A program made the translations under genes and the position numbers. Under the pieces are notes generated by a model. It had not been told where the DNA came from. It searched no databases and saw only the letters and a list, made by a program, of their open reading frames with translations. From contig UZAE01012086.1 in NCBI GenBank assembly GCA_900617975.1, forward strand, positions 1 through 64,000: a stretch of 64,000 nucleotides of DNA. Reading direction: 5' to 3'. Shown in pieces: positions 26,010 through 38,800 of this stretch (position 1 is its first letter; every line of letters starts with the position of its first letter). This stretch comes from Rodentolepis nana. Taxonomy: Eukaryota; Platyhelminthes; Cestoda; Cyclophyllidea; Hymenolepididae.

Positions 26010-29000
26010 GCACGCATCTTTCCCATCTCACTTAATTGAATTTCAAACGTGCATTCATCATACAGCAAGTCCATTCATAACTTGACCTCCGGAAAAATGC
26101 AGCTGCCTGCTGTTTACATTGTTAGCTGGTGGCTTTTAAACACCTAGAAATACAAAAATGATATTTTATTTAAATAAATCGATAATGCTGTGAAATAACT
26201 CCTGTCTTAAGGCTGCAGAGCATGAGTTCGTAGGAGCGAATTCCGCCAAAATTTATTCCCATTAGTCGATTTTTCATCATTTCAGCAAACCTAGGGAGGA
26301 ATTTTGTCAGAGAATATTTTTAATTAGGCAAGTTTTATTTAAAATATTTATTTAGGGTATATCTTGTTCACAATACAGGGTCACAAAATTGAATTAATTG
26401 AACTTCGAACTAAGTGAATTTCTTAATTTCAAAAAGATCAGATCTATTTCAAATATTTTAATACCAAATGAATCAATTATTTATTTTTTAATTTTTAATA
26501 AATTATTTAATTGAATTTATTCATGGTATATTTTGCATATTTATAAATGAATTTTAAACTGCAAGTTGAATTTAAAGTCATTTTATTTTGGGTCAGCACG
26601 TCAACTTCCTAAATTTAACAAGTGCTTAAATTTAAAATTTTGAGTTTTTATTTAATTTACTAAATCCTACTGTCAAATATCAAAATTCTAGGTGTTGATT
26701 GAGAATTGCTCAATACATGAGTTATTGTGTAATTAATTTTCATTTTTTCTGAATAATAAGTTTTACAAAAATTATTATCTAGAGATCAGCATTGGTCTAC
26801 TGCGCAAATGAAATCGAAATTGTTCGCAGTTATATATCCAAATGTGGTATTAACAATTTTATTGCGTGCAATCATCAATTAATTCTATTTAAGTTAATAT
26901 CAATATTATACCAGTTTTAAAATAACTGATTCCATTATTACTCAAAAAGATGTTTCGTTCTTCATTAGTTATATTCCTTTGGAAGTTGATTTCAAATTCC
27001 AAAATGCGCTTAAACTGATTTTACCTTTTCAGATTGTCCAGTGACATTTTTGGCTACAATATAAAAGCAAAAGGAACTGCAAGTTTTATAAATTATAGCA
27101 AAACCATTTTAGAGTTCAACATGTGAAAATAAATGTGAACTTCACATAACACTTTAAAGTTAAGTGGTAGCAAATTTAATGTGAAAAAAGTTCATTTTCT
27201 TTAAGAGATAATATTTATAAATTATTTAAATTTTTCTGTTTACATGACTTATGGAGTTTAAGCTTGAATTTTAAATAGCTATTCGATTGGCTTAATTATT
27301 CATCATGACAATTTCTTCTCAATGCAGGTGAGTATTTAAATGATTGGTGCAACTTTGATTAGTTTTGTATCACTTTACGTCAAGTTCACCAGAAGGTGGA
27401 CAAAATATCTACAAATCTTCTCTGCCATTGTTTCATCGCCCTCTTTGTTTAACTTTTACTTTTCATTCCCTCACGCCAGGAGAACAAATATTACACTCAT
27501 TCTTGTCGTAATTGGAAGGTCTTCTTCCCCTTCCTTTTTGGCATCTCTCGCTTTTTAACTCGAATTTTCATCCGTTTGATGTTTCGCGAACTAATTCAGA
27601 GTGTTAATCCTCTTTCCTTATTTTCTTCCACCTCGATTTTGAAATACATTCCAGAGGATTCTACTTTATACTCATTGAAGCAACCCTTTCATTCTGTCAC
27701 ATGATAGGCAGAAATGAAGGGGGGGGATGATCAAGACAATGGCGTCAAAATTGAAAATTTGATTGTTTTGTTTGGATGTTACAGACCTATCAGCCGTAAT
27801 CCCAGCCAGTAGGAAATAAGCCTATTTCCTTGCTGTCATTGGGAAAGCTTGATGTTGTTCAATTCCAACTGTCGTCATTTAGGGGAATTCATAAGAAATG
27901 ATATTAACATTAATGAACTATTTGAATATTGAGGAAAAAATGTTTATGTGAAATATTAAGTTTATTCAAAGAAAATTTTAAAAAATTTTGAAATTTAATT
28001 TTAACACTGTCGTTTTTCCACAAATATAAATTAAATGAACAATCTCATCTGTTTCGAAATTTTTTCACTTAACTATTTATAATTGCGTCCAATTATCTAA
28101 TTATCCAAAAATTGGCGGTATTTGTGGGACTCACTGTGAAAATAAATGGGGGAAGATTATGCGTACAGTCATTTTAAATTTTATTTCAAAAAATCAACTG
28201 ATGTATAAGTAAAAGGAAATTCAATTCCTATAGCTCCCCTTTCAGCGTTATGCTCTTTGACCAAATCTATTAAAATGAATTTCAGTCAATTCTGACGCTC
28301 TTATTTAATTCTATGATACATGAATTTATTAAACTTATAATGCTTTCGATGTAAACCAACCAAATTGTAATCTGTGGGTATTAATGAAACGACTAATCTT
28401 TTACATTGAAATTTCTAGATGTTTCAAGACCAGATTCACCGTTTTTAAAAATTACGCTTTTGAGAGGAGTCCACATCAGGTATACACAGGTCTTGTTGAC
28501 ATGTTTATTTATACGAATTATGCATCAGAAGTGTTTATGTCATTGCCTCTTCCAGCAGCCTTACAGTAGAGAGATGAAACAATTAAAGAAAGAGCTAACT
28601 CATTTTGAACTCAAATAACTGCAGTCAATTTAATAGTCCCCATTTAAGGCTCAATAACTTCTTTTGAGCAAATAATTTTCATCAACTTCACACCATTAAT
28701 TCTCTAATTCATATGAATATATGAAAATAAAAGCATTTTCAAATAATTTAACCTTATGTTGTGCTTATGTAGAAAATGTATTAATTTGAATTGAATGCGA
28801 ATATCATTCTTTGTTTATAGATGTATCCCGGTGGTCTAATTGAGGTGGTTTAACTGAGGTGTTATAATACGGTGCGTTCCAATTAAGAAATATTTTTCTT
28901 AGCTCCCTGAGTCGCTGCACTTGTAAAAAACGTTCTGTTAAAGATAAAAGATATTAAAAATTCATATTCAGTGAATTTTAAAAAAGAAAGCCTTGTGATT

Positions 29001-31544
29001 TCGACAGAAATTGAGAGTATATTCTCTCGTTAATTTTGATAATGATTAATTTCATTCATCGTCGATAATTCCTTTTAAATGCTACAGGGTTAGTCATATT
29101 GGAGCCTTGAAGGATGTTCAGTTTAAAATTGCGTTGAAAGGTGTTTCCTATCAAGAATAAGGACTGAAACTAAATATTTGTGATTTTTGTTTCCTTGAAT
29201 AAATACAAATTCACTTATTATCATTGATTGTACATATTAGAGGTACAAGTTATTTCAATTTTATCCGCCTCATTTGCTCTTATTCAAACATTGCGCTCAA
29301 AATTTTCTACTTATTTTTGGTAAATTTTCTCTAAGTAACCAAACTCCAAGTGCCATATATTTTGTCCATAAACGGTTTGCATTACGATTCAAAACTAATT
29401 AAACATCAATTAGCAAACATTTTCTTTAGGGATTAAAATCTATTTTTTTAATACCATCTGGTTAATTTTTCTGCATTATAAATTTGATTAGATATGCCGT
29501 TGTCTATCATTTTCTAAAAAAATAGATAGAAGATAATTATTAACTTTACTATTATTGTGAAGCCATTAAAAACAGAAGAAATGAATAAAAGAGACTCCAG
29601 TACATTTCATGGCACACATTACAAAGTGAAGAGTTTAAATTCTATTTCTCACATTACCTAAGGTTTAAGACTCGATTAGAGCAACAAAGTAACTGATCAT
29701 GCAAAAAAATAAACAGCGACTATTCAATTCAAAACTAGAAGAAGCTGTTTCGATTTAATTGTGTTTTTGCAAAAAATCAGAGATTCTCTTGCGAAAGGAT
29801 TTTTTCTTTGCAAAATAAGTGACATGAGAATGTATACAGTTTAATTCAACCAGCTCAGGTAATTGGAGGCCTTTCTGCACAGGGATGATAAATATGTGAC
29901 TTTGAAAATTAAATTAGAATTAGAATTAGGACACGTGATATCCTTAATTACATTATTTATGCTTTATTAATGACTTTGCCTTGTTTCATATATCACTTAA
30001 TATATATTCTTCTCCACTAATTCACTTATATATATATATTGAGGAGAAATGTTTTGCGTTTCTGGTGGCAACACGGAAAACAACAACATGAAGGCCTTTT
30101 TATATTATAGATAAAGTCATAGCTTACCAAAAATGAACATTCCATTGCGTTTCTGCTCAAATGCACCTCCCCACTTGATATAATGTAAATTAAAAAGAAA
30201 CATGGAAAGAATGGTAATGATGTGGAGAGTAGACGATACTGTATTCCAAACTGAGATAAGCTAGTCACTCAACTAGCACCATGTTCCTTTCACAAAGGGT
30301 AACAAGGCGTATAACGCATATTGATTGATTTTTGTCGACCCTGAAATTTATGGCTCACGTTTTGACTTCGCCATTTTTGTTAACTCAAATCAGGAATTAC
30401 TCAAAAGTCTTTATTAGTAAAATGGAGATGAAAAATATTGTTTTTTTTATTTTCTGGTGTTATTTCGGCATTATATGAATGCATTAGAATCAACTATTGA
30501 TTTAATCAAATGGATTTGGCCTTCACTTTAACTAAATGCACTTGGCAGATCTGTAGGATTTGTGCAAGCTCATCAATGATTCACATTACTTTATATTGTA
30601 TTGAAAAAATACTAATAATAATTGAAAAATGGTGACGATTCCTTCATTTCTGGTTCTGCCTCAGTTGATGTTAACTGTATGTGATCAAATAGGGGTTCGG
30701 TAGAGAATGCGACAATCTTTTTGAGGTTTGGAGAGCAAACGGAGTAGAAGCAAAACGTGCCTGTGCTTTTTTCAACCTTTTGCGAGTTTGTGGTCGCCCC
30801 TAGTCAAAATTGCATGAAAGCAGTACTACTATCGAGTCCCTAAATTCGTTTTCGCTTTCTCCAGTAATTACGCTAAATTAATATGGATTTATGAATTGTA
30901 AATGAATTCATGTCCTCGCTCTCTTAGAAATCACGACTAATTTTACTAAATAAACCACTTTTCTGGCAAGATAGATTCAACTCCAACAAGGTTTAAAAAG
31001 AAAGTGTCCCTAACCGCCACTTGTAATAGGTACAACTTTTGATTTCAAGGTTGAAAATGGACAATTTATCATTTTTAGCGCCTCTACAACTATACAATTT
31101 TGGATGTCTTTAATTAAAGCCTCATCGGTAATGGACCTTTCGCTAGCTAGTGTACGCTATTAATAATGTATCAAAGAAATCACCTATTTTAAGAATTTTA
31201 TGTCCACTATCCTGATTTTGTAATTCAATCGACATGATTGCGATTTAACGTTGTTTTGGCCTTGGTAAACATGGAATTGATGTCCACTAAAATCGTTAGT
31301 TACAGGACCGCAAGAGACTAACATAATCGGCATTGCATAACCCTATTCATTATAAACATAAGGGGTCTCCAATTTCAGACATCCTTAACTGATCCTTAAC
31401 CAAGTTTTAAGATTTAATGACCATGTACTTTTAAGCATAAGTCTTTAGACAAAATTGAGTTCAGAAGGGAAAAAATATTACTAAGACTTTCACAAGCTTC
31501 TCCAAAACCGTAGGAAATGTCCTGGTCTGGTCACAGGAACTCAT
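24981..31544. other. Gene-free AT-rich stretch before the SLC17-like gene
   Basis: Contains the TA microsatellite, a short G-run near 27720 and an AG|GT acceptor-donor site at 27327/27328. No coding homology seen. It may include an unrecognised 5' UTR intron of the downstream gene. Confidence 0.5.
25972..26008. repeat. (TA)n microsatellite
   Basis: About 37 bp of nearly uninterrupted TA. An open frame translating as alternating Y and I across it is an artefact. Confidence 0.95.
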
Positions 31545-31677
31545 GTCCTCATTGGTTTGGCGATCGACCAATCAGGAAAGAACAATTTTCCGAGTGGCTT
31601 AGCACTTAACATGCTTTTGGCTTGCCTGGACTTAATAAAAACGACAACTAAAACAGGACAGCCTGTCGAGCAGACAA
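31545..31677 (+). promoter_or_regulatory. Putative promoter/5' UTR of the SLC17-like gene
   Basis: Two CCAAT-type boxes lie close together in opposite orientations (ATTGG near 31552 and CCAAT near 31569), about 110-125 nt before the ATG, in locally less AT-rich sequence. No clear TATA box at a fixed spacing. This is motif inference only; the real start could be far upstream if a 5' UTR intron exists. Confidence 0.3.
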
Positions 31678-32821
31678 ATGAATTGCCCGGATAACGTATT
31701 TGACCTAGAACATGGCGGCGAACAAATAGGCCTTAGAAAGGTAAATCCACCCAAAGTGACAGTGACTCAACGCAGGCAATCATCAAGCCGTAGTTTCGCG
31801 TGTTGTGGACCTGGAAAAAAGCGCTATCTTATTTCCGTGCTTTGTACGGCTTGTCTCACCATCGTTATCGGGATGCGAGCTGAAATGCTAAGTATCATAA
31901 CAAAATTGAATGATACGCATTCAGGAAGGCATGTAGAGCTTCCAACATCCGCCTTGGTCAGAAATTTCATATCACGAAATCATATAATGGTTCCAGAAAT
32001 GCCTGAACCACCTGCAGCTGATGATCATCTCTTTTTCAAGCCATCCCACCACCGTCAATTGCCATGGACAGCAACTATCACTGAAGACCTTGTAGAGAAT
32101 GCCGTTTTCTTTGCTTATCTTATTGCCAGTCCCATTGGTGGCTATTTGACCGTTCGTCATGACTCCTCCCTCCTCCTAGGATGTTCTGTCGCTATGACCT
32201 GCGGACTTAATCTCTTCTTACCTTTAGCTGAAACTATTGGATCAAATATTGATGCCAAGTTGGCATTGATTATAATCTTGCGGCTGCTTCAGGGAATGGC
32301 TGAAGGTTGCCTAATACCGGCTGTCTTTGGAATACTTCGTTATTGGAGTCCAACTAGCGAGAGATCAACACTTATTTCCTTGGCTGTGATTGGGGTATCT
32401 CTAGGCCCTCTAATTGGACTTCCTGTGTGCGCTGAAATTGAGCAAAAATGGGGTTGGGGTGTAGTGTTCTACATTTACGCTAACCTAGGCTTAATTTGGT
32501 GCATATTTTGGTGGCGAATGGTTGATGAAAAGCCCCAGAAAGATCGAAATCTCTCGAAGGCAGAAAAAGTTTACTTGAAAGTGAATACATCCCAACAATT
32601 GCTCTTTGATCCAAGCAATGTTCAAATTCCCTGGGCAGCAATTTTTACCTCAAAGCCAATCATGGCTATATTTCTCACTTATGCCGCAGATGATTGGACA
32701 TTCCAAATTTCATCTGTTTGCATGCAAACTTTCTACCAACAGAAGTACAATGCAGACGTGCAGAAAACCATTTTCCTTCTTTCCTTCCCCTTTCTCTCCC
32801 GGTCAATTTTTGTGCCTATCG
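31678..32821 (+). CDS. SLC17-like exon 1 (residues 1-381)
   Basis: Large first coding exon holding the N-terminal half and the first part of the C-terminal half, ending after F-V-P-I plus one base of a Gly codon. The donor is G|GTAAGT at 32822. Reading through the donor would add 16 residues and stop, so the longer open frame is not the real protein end. A 5' UTR exon or trans-splice acceptor upstream (for example the AG in 'aaaacag' near 31656) is possible but unproven. Confidence 0.9.
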
Positions 32822-35800
32822 GTAAGTTCCTTTCACTGCCTCCAGTCTTCTTTGGATGGCAAATGGCATAAAAAATTTAAAACTTAGTTGTACTTATTTT
32901 TTAAAAGCTCATTCGCCAGTTCTTTTACCTTTGCCTTTAAATGAGACGTTAAAGCTTATTTTGTTTATCTGATTAAAAAATAGCGGCTTAGTGGCGGCCG
33001 TATTTTAAAAACTCTGGTCTGGCGCCACAAGTAAGAAAATTTCGAAGTGAATTTCAAATCCTTCACTGATTCATATACACTTTTTGAAATAATTTTAAAA
33101 TATGGCTTTTTTATAACTTGTGTTCTTGAAAAATGACTATATCTTTGAGCTTTAATGAGAATGAGGTTTCCGAAATCCATATTTTGCTGTGAGCTGCACA
33201 GGAAGTGCTTAGTCCACAATTATCAGAGAAAATGAATGCGAATTTTATAGCTGGTTTTACTCTTGGCTATCACTTACTTGCCAAGCCAATAATTAAATCT
33301 AAAAAATTGATCTCGTTGAACGTTTATTTTTCTAATCAACTCCCAATTAATTTGTATCGATTACCGATCGGAAGCAGTAATTTCATTTAACTTGAAGAGT
33401 AAAAGAAAACAAACTCATATTTATTTGTTTAGAAGTTCGATTTTTTTTCCTCGAAAAGTGCAAGATGCGTACTTCTAGAATGACCTCCTATTGAAATGTC
33501 GTGATCTTCAATGAAGTACGTTTAGACTTCCTTTATGTAATTACGGCTTTAAGTGTTAGATGGTAATTCTTGACCGTACTTTCATCATTCTAAACAACTC
33601 ATTCTGGAATGGTACACCGCTATTCCTAGTCAATATTGGTGCCACCTGGCCAATGTTTTCTTAAAATTTATTCCATCATGAGAAAAAAGAAAAATTGTTT
33701 AAAAACTTTTCAGTTGAGTAGATAATAGGTGCTGTAAATTCAACATGTCGCCTTTACAGATGAAGAGGACAATTTCGTTTTTCTTTCCCGAATTTTTATG
33801 GCCTTCTTGTTGATTGGGCTATCTGCTTAAGCGCATTCCCCTTTCATTGTGGTAGAAATGTTCTCGCGGCAATCGATCAGAATGTCGTATACATCTACTT
33901 CCAAAAATAGGCTGAAGATACCGTTTTCATTCATAAGTACTACTTAATAAACAATTGATTGTGACAGGTCGCTATCTTTTTCGTAAGTCTATTCTGTCAA
34001 AATTATGACATAAAGTGGAATTCGGTTGATAAAAAACTGGGTTGCCTTTCTTAGTTCCAAGTGATGCAATGCGATATTTTTTCGTTCACCTTCATTAAAC
34101 GTAAAGGAAACTTAAATTGTTCACTTGAAATGATATGAATTACGAAACACTATGCCCGTTTGGGGTTGATTTATGATTGGGGTTTGCTATAACTACGTAA
34201 TGGTGCGCCTTTTCCTTCCTGTCTGCAATTCAACATGTGAATCTTAAAATTAGCGGCCAACAGTTGAAAAGAATGAAAAGCTCTAAGCGTTTATATATAT
34301 ATATTTATTTATTTATACCAAATGCCAGGCTTTTGATAGCCGTCATTAGCCCTTTAGTAGACTTCAAACTTCATAGAGGGGAAGGAACATCAAAGTGAAA
34401 AAATACGAGAGGAGGTTGGGGAAGAACAGAAGAGCGTTTCAAGGATGCAAAAGGGACAGACGCAGGGATAGAAAAAAGGTGAGGTGGGTACTGGGGAAGT
34501 AGTTGAAAGTGACGTACAATGGGGTGATGGCAGTTTGAAGTCAGAAATCAACTGCCGATTAATTGACTTTTTGTCGTATGAGTATACGTTGCCCAGGGTG
34601 CACCACGGACTCTTTTGCCGTGTATACGTTGCCCAGGGTGCACCACGTAAGGCCAAGAGTAAATAGATGGAAATCCAAATTAGAATCGAGAGAAGCCAAG
34701 AAGACCTTCCAATAAAATCACCAGTGAGTGCAATGTTCTGTCTCAGACATCCAAAATGAAGGCATGAGAGAATAAAAATTACAAATCACATGAAGAATAT
34801 GAGGGAGCAATGCCAGAGAAGTTTTGGTGTGTTTTCTTGACCTTCTGGGTGGCCTCTCTTGCAGAAATCGATGCAGTATTTTCTAAAGAAAAGACAAAGC
34901 TGAACGGAGATGTATCAATCATCTAAATACTCTCCTGAATTTGAATTTGAATTTGCTATGAAGTTTTGTAGAATCGCCATGTGTACTTCAAGAGGTATGT
35001 GTGTGAATCATTATGAGATATGTCAAAATGAAATTGTGCAAGGTCTTGAGTTACGATGGTTAAAAAGTGTTCTGCTAAAATGCCTCAAATCAGTCAATTT
35101 TGTTTAATCTTGCGTTTGCATTATGGCAAAACTTTGCACTTTTCAAAAGTTGTTCATTTATAATTTATTTCAAAGCATAAAAAATAGATGGGAGAGAGAG
35201 GGTGAAAGTAAGTGTTTACTTACTAAGAATTTGAGGGGGCGAATGAAAATGGTGCCAAAGTGCCTGACTTCATTTTATATTTATTTTTATCTATTTTTAA
35301 TTCCGGTACTTACGAATTCACTGGCTTGCTGTTGGTTATTCAAATTTTCAGAATTCACTGCTTGGCAGAACATCATTTGCCGGTCTACGATGTTTCGTGC
35401 ACTTTGAACAAGTTGTTTTGCATGGAAAGACCTGATTTAGAAGCTTTGTTAAATTTTGTGACATCAGCACTTGAATTTTAATTGCTTGATATTTAGCAAA
35501 GTACAATTTTAAAATAGCAGATTTGAGATGGATGTTTGCTTTAAGTCAATAGAGCACTCTAATGTGGCATTTATTTGCTAATCTTTAGTGTATATTTAAC
35601 CTGTTCATCTTAAAAGGCTCCCATAAATTTTCCATGCTTTTAAAACTATAGAAAAAACTTATTCAGTTTGGTGGCCAATCATGTTTGTGTATTGATTTTG
35701 CTCTAGCTTAAAATATTTGCGTTCGACAAGGTGAGGAAACTTTGATAGGCGATTCGTAATTACCAATTTTGTGATAACTCCGTTTTGGCCTGCTAAACAA

Positions 35801-38800
35801 CAACAGCATATCCCATGCTACCTCTGCTGCGTAATCCCTTCATTTCTCACATCTCTCAAATTGTAGTCGTTGCCATTTCAAGAACTCTGCCTCCCCCCCC
35901 CCACTTCCCCCATCCGCCGGTTTTGAAACCGGCGATAAGACGTCAGTGTTAAAATTCGTCAGTCTTAGTTGCAACAAAGTGACGCCTATCCAATCGTCAA
36001 TGGTGAAAGACTAGAGAGTTCTCTCACCAGCATTAAAAAAATATGCATTCCAGAGATTTTCATTCTTCTCAGTGCACAGCTTTGCGCTTACAAAATGACC
36101 AACAAGCTAGTTTGCGAAGCTCGTGTATGGCATTCTTAAAACTTTCCAGAATTAGAGCATAATAAATGAATTTTGCTCCATCTCCAGAAAGATTTACCGT
36201 AGACAAAAGAGAGATTTTTACAGAGACAGAACTTCCTGAAACAGACATCGATAATTTATCCATTATAGTCATTGTCACAGAAACTGAGTCGGAAAAACGT
36301 GACAAGTTTCTTTATTGCTTCTGTTTCCAACTGCATATTAAGTGCATCCATTATAGATTGATAATAATTTCATTTATCTTGTTGCTATTCTAGAAGTCAC
36401 TATTAAAGGATTGTTTGATCTATCATCATTTAAGCACGTTGGCGCATCAAAATACGTTCAAAAATCAAAATGTCTCAATTAATTTAAATAAGTTCATTTA
36501 AAAAAATACAAATCATGTAGATTCATTTTACTGGGGATTAGAAAATTTCTTGTAGATATTTCTTTTTGTTAGCCTAAGAAATTTTGATTTTTTCGAACAT
36601 TATTAACAGCACATTTGCAAATAAAATTCATGAAATGGGCTTCAAGTGCTTGAAATGGCAGCATTTTTCAGTCTGGAGGCGAAGAATAATCTTTCATCAA
36701 GGCAGAAGATCAGACACTTTAATTTATTTGAACTCTGGAACAGCTGGAGTTTTCAGTTTTTCACAAGTATCATAATCGGTTAGCAATATTTAAGCGTTTC
36801 AACTTTTATTACGTTTTCAAATTGTTGATGTCGTTTGTAGTTTTTGACAGGTTAATTTATTTGCTTGATTGGTAATGCTTTTCTGATCCAAACACTCCTT
36901 TTAGGAATCAAAATCAGACATATAGGAATGGCACTGAAGATGAACTCTATGTGGCAATCATCAAATCGGCAATCGTTTATCCCATTTATTAATGGTCTTT
37001 ATCATTTTACATTTAAGAAAATCTTCAATTATTCGGTTCATAATTATCATGATGAATGATTTCAGATGCCTAACACTAACTGACTCTTTCATATAAATTG
37101 GTAACTATTTATTTTCATTAGCTGAGGACACTTTAATAAAATTTGAGCCAAACAAGTTTCAAAGTGCTATTATTTATGAGGAAAAATGCTTCTTCCAAGT
37201 TTGTTTTTCTTCAGAATTGTATCATTCTTTTCATTAGAAATACAAAAAGATCAGTTGCACCAGCTTCTATAAGCGGTTTAAAAATAAGAGAGTTGTAAAG
37301 TCAAGTAGAAGTGTCTTTAACTTTCAATAAATTGTATTCCATTTGGCATTTTTCGACTTTCTTTTTATCTTAATTACATTTAATCACAATTAGCCTACTT
37401 TATAGTTAATTGTCCATGAGAGAGGAAAAAAATGTTTAAACACTCACAGGACGAGCAGGAAAGGAGTTCGAAAAGGCAAATACTGGAGAGAGACCAAGAA
37501 GAAGCCTGCCCTTGAATTAAAGCATTAAATGACTTCCTTTGCTTCAATTAGGAGGGAGGGGTGGAATTGGACCCAAAATGTTCTTGAGTGTGTGTGTGTT
37601 AATCCTTAGGCTTATGTTCGAACATGCCCATTTCAAAAGCTAATTTCCATTTACATGGGCCTGATCATATCCATGTTATTGAAACCTTTTGGTCAGTTGT
37701 TTTTGATCCGTGGTTGAAAATGCAGACCTTGTTTTATTACTATTCAAGCCGAACGTATGACAGCTAACGGGGTTTTGATATTTTAAAGCATTAGTCATCC
37801 CTATTCTATGGCCTATTAAAATTTTAATTACCGAGTACCATGAAGGGCAGTTTAAAATTGCCGACACTTTGGTGATATAAATTAAATTTTCCTCACCAAC
37901 ACTTGATTAATTTATTGAGAAATGAATAGTAACGATCTTTTAAAACCATCTTTTACTATCCATAAGACAAATTATCGAATTTGCATTTTGAAACGTGAAC
38001 TATCCAATTGGTAAATATTGAACAACATGAATTGCAGATAAATTAAAGTAGGACTTCTTGATGTCCTAAAAACGCCATCTGTATGTTTTATCCCTTTCCC
38101 CTCTTCCATAGCTGAGAGCTCATTTGCTTCCCTTAATTAAAATTGGAAAGTTTGCTTGTATTATTCTGACTAATAACAATATTCAAGCCCAAGTAATGCG
38201 TTGGAAGGACGCTTTCATCCTCAAACAAAATACGTTTGAGAACGAAACTCAATTATGCAAGTTCAATAAAGTAAAGGCATTTCTGGGATCCTGACGTAAA
38301 GCTTTACCAATAGGCCCTGAAAATGTTCTTGGTTTCTAATATTGCCGTAGACAACGAAAGAGCATTGAGCACATTGATTAATATTAAATTATATTAATTA
38401 ATCCTTCTCAGAGGATAATGATTTACGTATATATTACATTTTCAGAGTCAAATATTTCTGATTCGTTCGCAAAACGAAATTTTACCAACCAAATGTCTAT
38501 TTCTTTATTGCATTGCCTTGAAGAGGTTGTAGTTAGTCAATTCTCCAGAGGGCGTGAGAAAATTCCAAGAAGACTGTAAATAAATATTTCCTAATTAACA
38601 TTTAATCAATCCAATATCGTCAGTTTCAACAGTGCACCAATTATGATTATATTTAAGTCCGTATTTATGAATTATCGGATAATTGCACAAATTAGAGCAA
38701 TTTTAAATGTTTAATTGTGAGACATTTGTTAATGAAATCCCTATTTATTTTACTATACTTCAATATGAATGCATGTTTCAACGAAACGGATAAGACCAGC

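Noticed and set aside
25853..26074. Open frame with a run of alternating Tyr and Ile
   Set aside because: Translation of the TA microsatellite.
36069..36393. Overlapping frames of about 75 codons on both strands in intron 1
   Set aside because: Mirrored open frames arise from an ACAGARAC-like low-complexity stretch; no motif.
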